Of a stretch of DNA of 64,000 nucleotides, positions 59,826-64,000 are shown one piece after another; the stretch's first letter is position 1, and each line of letters begins with the position of its first letter. Below the pieces are notes generated by a model. The model saw only the letters and a program-made list of their open reading frames with translations, was not told the origin of the DNA and did no database searches. A program made the position numbers and the translations under genes. The stretch is taken from positions 94,514,132 through 94,578,131 of the forward strand of contig OY856186.1 of assembly GCA_963693315.1 (NCBI GenBank). The letters run 5' to 3'. Source of the stretch: Diogma glabrata. Its lineage: Eukaryota; Arthropoda; Insecta; Diptera; Cylindrotomidae.

Positions 59826-60303
59826 CTTAGACTGCGTTCCAATTGATGCTAGATTGTACTAAGACTGGGTTCCAATTAGCTGCTAAATTGTACTAAACTG
59901 CTAAATCTAAATTTAGTTTTACAAAATTACCGAATTTTAATTCAAATTAATATAATCAAGTTGTCAGATATTGTTTAACGTATGAATTTCTTCCAAATTA
60001 TTAAGAAACAAAATATTGATTTAGTCAAATAAAATAGTTGACTAAATTGATTTAGCACGTTTAGTACAATTTAGCATCAATTGGAACGCAGTCTAACCGT
60101 GCTAAATCAATTTAGTCAACTATTTTATTTGACTAAGTTAAAATTTTCTTTCAAAATAATTGTGAAGAAATTCGTTTGTTAAACAATATCTGACAACTTG
60201 ATTACATTAATTTACAGTAAAATTCGGTAATTTTTTGAAACTAAATTTAGATTTTTATATTTAGCAGTTTAGTACAATTTAGCAGCTAATTGGAACCCCG
60301 TCG
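59826..60303. mobile_element. Nested foldback/MITE pair, about 480 bp
   Basis: Two overlapping inverted pairs: AGACTGCGTTCCAATTGATG (59828) with CATCAATTGGAACGCAGTCT (to about 60102), and GACTGGGTTCCAATTAGCTG (about 59862) with CAGCTAATTGGAACCCCGTC (to about 60302). Shared inner blocks include GACTAAATTGATTTAGCACG and its complement. This looks like one element inserted beside or into another of its family. Confidence 0.78.
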
Positions 60304-60683
60304 TAGTAAAAAAAAAACAAAACCTTTTGATAAATTAATTTAAAGAATATTTACCTAATATAGTGTTCATGTACTTTTCCAATACTTTATGATTATAACT
60401 ACATAAAGATTTATGCTGTACCCACATTCTTTAAGTAAGTATGTACTTCAAATTTTGTCAACAAAACGTGGCTATTCAGTTACGTTAATTTATCATTTAT
60501 TATAAATGAATATAAACATGCTAAACTTTGAAAAAAATATGTATTCGTGGGTCACGTTGGATAAAACAAATCAATCTGAGATCAAAAAACAAATCTGTCA
60601 GATAAAAAAAAATTTGCTTAAAATTGTTTATTCAGGCGTTTTATAAATTTGATCCGGCAGCTAACCAATATTTGAGATATCAA
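60304..60683. other. AT-rich spacer
   Basis: Nothing recognised. Confidence 0.4.
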
Positions 60684-61008
60684 GTTTTTGAAGGTATTTT
60701 TGTTTTATTTTGAACTGTATATAAAGTGGCCAAACGTCCCACGCTGCGTGGAAATGTCCCATATTTTATTGCGTTGTCCCACAGAGAAATCTGTCCCACG
60801 AAGCGTCCCACGAAACAAATAGTTCCACCACATTTGCCCGTATTGTTTTTGAAGGTGTTTTTGTTTTATTTTGAACCGTATATAAAGTGGCCAGACGTCC
60901 CACGCTGCGTGGAAATGTCCCATATTTCATTGCGTTGTCCCACAGAAGAAATCTGTCCCACGAAGCGTCCCACGAAACAAATAGTTCCACCACATTTGCC
61001 CGTATTAT
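60684..61008 (+). repeat. 161-bp direct tandem duplication with GTCCCAC motifs
   Basis: GTTTTTGAAGGT starts at 60684 and 60845. Each unit reads through TATATAAAGTGGCCA, then ACGTCCCACGCTGCGTGGAA, ATTGCGTTGTCCCACAGA, AAGCGTCCCACGAAACAAAT and ACATTTGCCCGTATT. The short word GTCCCAC occurs four times per unit. Units differ at only a few bases. The open frames on both strands simply follow the repeat. Confidence 0.9.
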
Positions 61009-61412
61009 AGAAATAATCAAAAAACCTTATATCTACGTAAAGTTTTCGCAATATCTCAGTCAAAGCAATGGCTTCACAGTTTTTTCTTGCAGTTTATATG
61101 ATGCTGTGTATAGTTTTATGTATGTTTATTTTACTATATTGAGAGAACAAGCCAGTGCAATATTTTTTTTACTGCTGTTTACTTTAAAACACTATTTTTA
61201 ACTATAATTTTCTTAGAAATACTAAACTCAGTCTTTTTCACTTCAATTATTTGCATTTTATTTTGCAAATATCTTTTGATCACTAAGAGATCTTCCTCAG
61301 CGAAAAGGTTTCTTTGTTTATAGAAACATCTCCCCGGAGTATATACGAGAGATCGAAAGTATGTATATTAGGAAAAATAAAATACAAAATATTTTACTTA
61401 AAAAGACTCAGT
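61009..61412. other. AT-rich spacer
   Basis: No gene recognised. Confidence 0.4.
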
Positions 61413-62215
61413 TACTTCGGTGTTGAAAAAATTACTTCGGTTTTGAAAAAACCTAAGTATTGCATTCATGAGCCAAAAGTGAAATTCTTAATACCACGTT
61501 TTTGGCATATCTCGACGTTTTGAGACCTACTGATTCTAAAAGAGCAACAAAAAAAGTGTATGTCTGTCTGCCGGCCGGCCGTCACCACCTACGAAATCTA
61601 GAAAACGGCTGTACGGATTTCAAAATTTTTTTTCTTCTAAAAATAGGTTTACTCAATAGAAAGAGCCGAAAGGACGATGTGTTTGATAACTGTACAGGAA
61701 GTGTGTCGAAAAAATCGTCAAGTGTGTCAAAACAAGGAAATTTGCATATTTTTTGCTCAAAAAACGTTCATTTTAAGTGATTACGAATAGAAACATTGAA
61801 TTTGAAATTTTGATGGCGGGATTGGTATGTGGGACCAAAAACTAGATTATTGCATTATAAGTTTGTCAAAAAATGTTGTCAAGTGTGTCAAAGAGGATAG
61901 ATTTTAATTAATTTTTCACACAATTTTTTGGAAAAAATAAAATTAATTATTTGTATGACATGAAATTTTATTATTATTATAGAGAATTATGGCATTATAA
62001 GTTTGTCAAAAAAATGTTGTCAAGTGTGTCAAAAGGAAGATTTTCATTTCTTTTTTAGAAAATAATAAAATTATTTATTTGGATAAAATGAAATTAGTTA
62101 TCATGATATTTATTATAATTTTTGGAATTTTGAAAAAAGTTTTAATTTTTGATATTGTTATAATTTTTGCAATATTTTTAGATTTACATGGAAAAAGTTT
62201 GAATTTTTAAGAATT
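61413..62215 (-). repeat. Family A repeat, copy 8 (partial, diverged end)
   Basis: It begins with a rearranged hairpin (ACTTCGGTGTTGAA, ACTTCGGTTTTGAA, AACCTAAGT), then GCATTCATGAGCCAAAAGTG, TCTCGACGTTTTGAGACCTA, two of the 130-bp units and a short piece of the AT array. It ends where the second hAT MITE copy begins. Confidence 0.82.
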
Positions 62216-62239
62216 GAATTTTTTAGAATTAATAAGTCC

Positions 62240-62525
62240 ATTCCATATGAAATCATCAAATTGGCAAAGCCAGCATATTTTAGATTTTGCTCAAACTTCA
62301 TGGAAATGTTTTTTAGGGTTCCAAAAACCAAAATCCATAGGGATTGAATTTTCGCACACGCCACTTCCGGTCCACACAAAATAAAGCAATGGAAAAGTCT
62401 TATTTTGGTGTTTTGCGGTTTTAGCTGTAAAAACTTTTCTAATAAAGATATCTACACAACCAAGGTGAAATTGGAAAGCGGAAGTATGATTGTTTCTAAA
62501 ACAAAAATAAAAATACACATAATTC
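62240..62525 (+). repeat. hAT MITE, second copy without ends
   Basis: TTCGCACACGCCACTTCCGG, ATGAAATCATC, GTTTTGCGGTTTTAGCTGTA and TTTCTAAAACAAAAATAAAA match 59130-59410. The terminal TAGGGTGTTCC and its mate are missing. It abuts family A copy 8. Confidence 0.85.
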
Positions 62526-63180
62526 ATATACCTGAAAAATAACAGGGTTTTGAAAATACGTATATTTTATTGATCTTTTGTGATTTTCAATTGACACCAG
62601 GATCTGCACTGTTGAATTTAAAAGTCTAATCGTTCTCAGATATCAAAGTGCACATATTGTTAGATAATTAAAAATTAAAATCGACTCGTTTGGTCAACTC
62701 TTAATGAAAAAAATCTTTGCTTGAAATTTTGAAATTTTAGCATATTTAGCATATTTGCATATTTCAGGCTACAATTTGGACGTGTTTGATAAGAGACAAA
62801 AATTTGAAATTGGCAGGATACTTAGTTTTTACCTTTAACTTTAAAAAACTTCAAGGTTAGTTTTGTTTTTTCTTCTTATTGCACATTTACAGCTGTTTAA
62901 AGAGAAGCAAACATTATACTCTAAAATAAGAATATTCATTTTATTTTAAAGAAATGCTCTATTAATTTGCTAATTTGTTTCGATTCTGGCCTTAACAAAC
63001 ATAAAAGGATTTATGTATGTCAATAATATTTAAACATGTTCTTCTAGTTAATTGCTGTGTTGCGTCATTCAATGTCAGTCAATAATAGATGTTTATGTGT
63101 AGTCAAGAAATTTTTGTGATGAGAAGCGTTAGTATTTTATGGTGATATAATTCGAATTTAAAAAAAAAATAAAGTGGGTG
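62526..63180. other. AT-rich spacer
   Basis: No gene recognised. Confidence 0.4.
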
Positions 63181-63199
63181 TCTTTAGAGAATATTGTAG

Positions 63200-63720
63200 A
63201 AATATTCAGTGAAAAAAATAATAAAAATAATGGAGTGCTCGATTGGCTTATTGTTACGAGAAAATAGTCATAAACTGGCGTATTCACGATCATCGAAATT
63301 AATCAGTGAAGATAAAATAAGTGAAAGTGATAAATTTTTATTGAATAAGCGACTGCCACTTCTCATGGAAAGAGTGCTTGTAATGGTGCAGGAGGTACAA
63401 TTAAACGGACTGTAAGGAAAGCTAGCCTGCAACGAACTGCAGATCATCATATACTAACACCCAGAGCGATGTTTGATTTTTGTGTTAATCAAATGCTTGG
63501 TATAGAATTTTTTTATATCAAATTCTGATGTTGATGCTACCGAAACATTTTTGTCAAGGAGATTTATGGATATTAATACAACTAAAAATACGAGGACCTA
63601 TCACAGTTTTGCTCCGCTTTACCGTGCAGTCAATTAAGAGTACGAAAGTTTTCAGCTTCTGATAACTTTGAAACTGTGAATATTGTGAGACCAAATGTTA
63701 AATTTAAAAAATAAAATAAC
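63200..63720 (+). pseudogene. Unrecognised broken coding-like segment
   Basis: Successive frames look protein-like. First comes a 68-codon frame (63209-63415) rich in charged residues ('SSKLISEDKISESDKFLLNK'). Then another frame gives 'TADHHILTPRAMFDFCVNQM', then 'DVDATETFLSRRFMDINTTK' with 'TRTYHSFAP', and near 63640 'LRVRKFSASDNFETVNIVRP'. I do not recognise a family. Frame changes about every 100 bases suggest a decayed gene, possibly from a transposon. Confidence 0.35.
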
Positions 63721-64000
63721 ACTTAATACCATGGTTCCTAATATCATTTATTTATCAACGACCAGAATTAAATAAACTCTTTAAATTTGAAACCATTTTT
63801 CTTTATTTTTATTCAAAACTATAGTGTTTTAGTGAAGACTAATTATATTATAGCAGTAAAATTAATTTTTTAGTTATAAAGCTCTTCGTGGTTACATTAT
63901 TGTAACTGGTTACTTATTTTTAAACAATAAATTTCAGCACAATAATGGTCAGCACAAAAATATACTAAAAAATAAAATTAAAAAACAAAGATATGGCTAT
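63721..64000. other. AT-rich end of window
   Basis: Nothing recognised. Confidence 0.4.

Noticed and set aside
41131..64000. First exon of Xdh
   Set aside because: I scanned the minus strand for a short exon ending in an 'F.VNGKK'-like sequence with a donor and found no convincing candidate; it may lie beyond the window.

Overview
This is an AT-rich, intron-containing, transposon-dense animal nuclear sequence, almost certainly from an insect; a dipteran is plausible but not proven. The only intact host gene I recognise is xanthine dehydrogenase (Xdh, rosy in Drosophila), on the minus strand. Three of its exons are present (41130-38267, 12316-11443, 11381-11163). They match in phase, carry consensus splice sites and encode about 1318 residues with all the iron-sulfur, FAD and molybdenum-domain motifs. 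By cysteine spacing, only about 14 N-terminal residues, on an upstream exon I could not find, are missing.

The intron between the two large Xdh exons is about 25.95 kb (38266-12317) and is filled with mobile elements. Most of it is a family, here called A, of about 2-kb non-coding repeats. They have hairpin 3' ends, a short subterminal inverted repeat and internal tandem arrays, a layout like the Helitron-related DINE-1/HINE elements of insects. A second hairpin-ended family, B, carries long (TA)n tracts. One family A copy is interrupted by a full LTR retrotransposon (29631-37779). It has equal-length 626-bp LTRs that look identical, a GACA target duplication, a tRNA-Trp-like primer site, gag, a textbook -1 frameshift signal and pol. 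Its pol is interrupted by a hAT transposon with an 8-bp target duplication, and that hAT holds a fragment of a LINE.

Left of Xdh (1-11 kb) lie a 148-bp tandem repeat, a decayed Jockey-type LINE, a decayed Ty3/gypsy pol (minus), a foldback element, a frameshifted pseudogene of coatomer epsilon subunit, a (TA)n repeat and an inverted-duplicated DDE-transposon derivative. Right of Xdh (41-64 kb) lie MITEs, a 636-bp tandem duplication, an insect-type dispersed repeat, a 1.48-kb hAT-type element, a self-inverted Tc1-like element, a Penelope-like retroelement with RT and GIY-YIG parts, another gypsy pol remnant, two more LINE pieces (one hit by a hAT MITE), further family A copies and several palindromes.

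No tRNA, rRNA or CRISPR feature was seen. Apart from Xdh and the young LTR element, every coding signal is broken. The nesting allows relative dating: family A is older than the LTR element, which is older than the hAT insertion in it.
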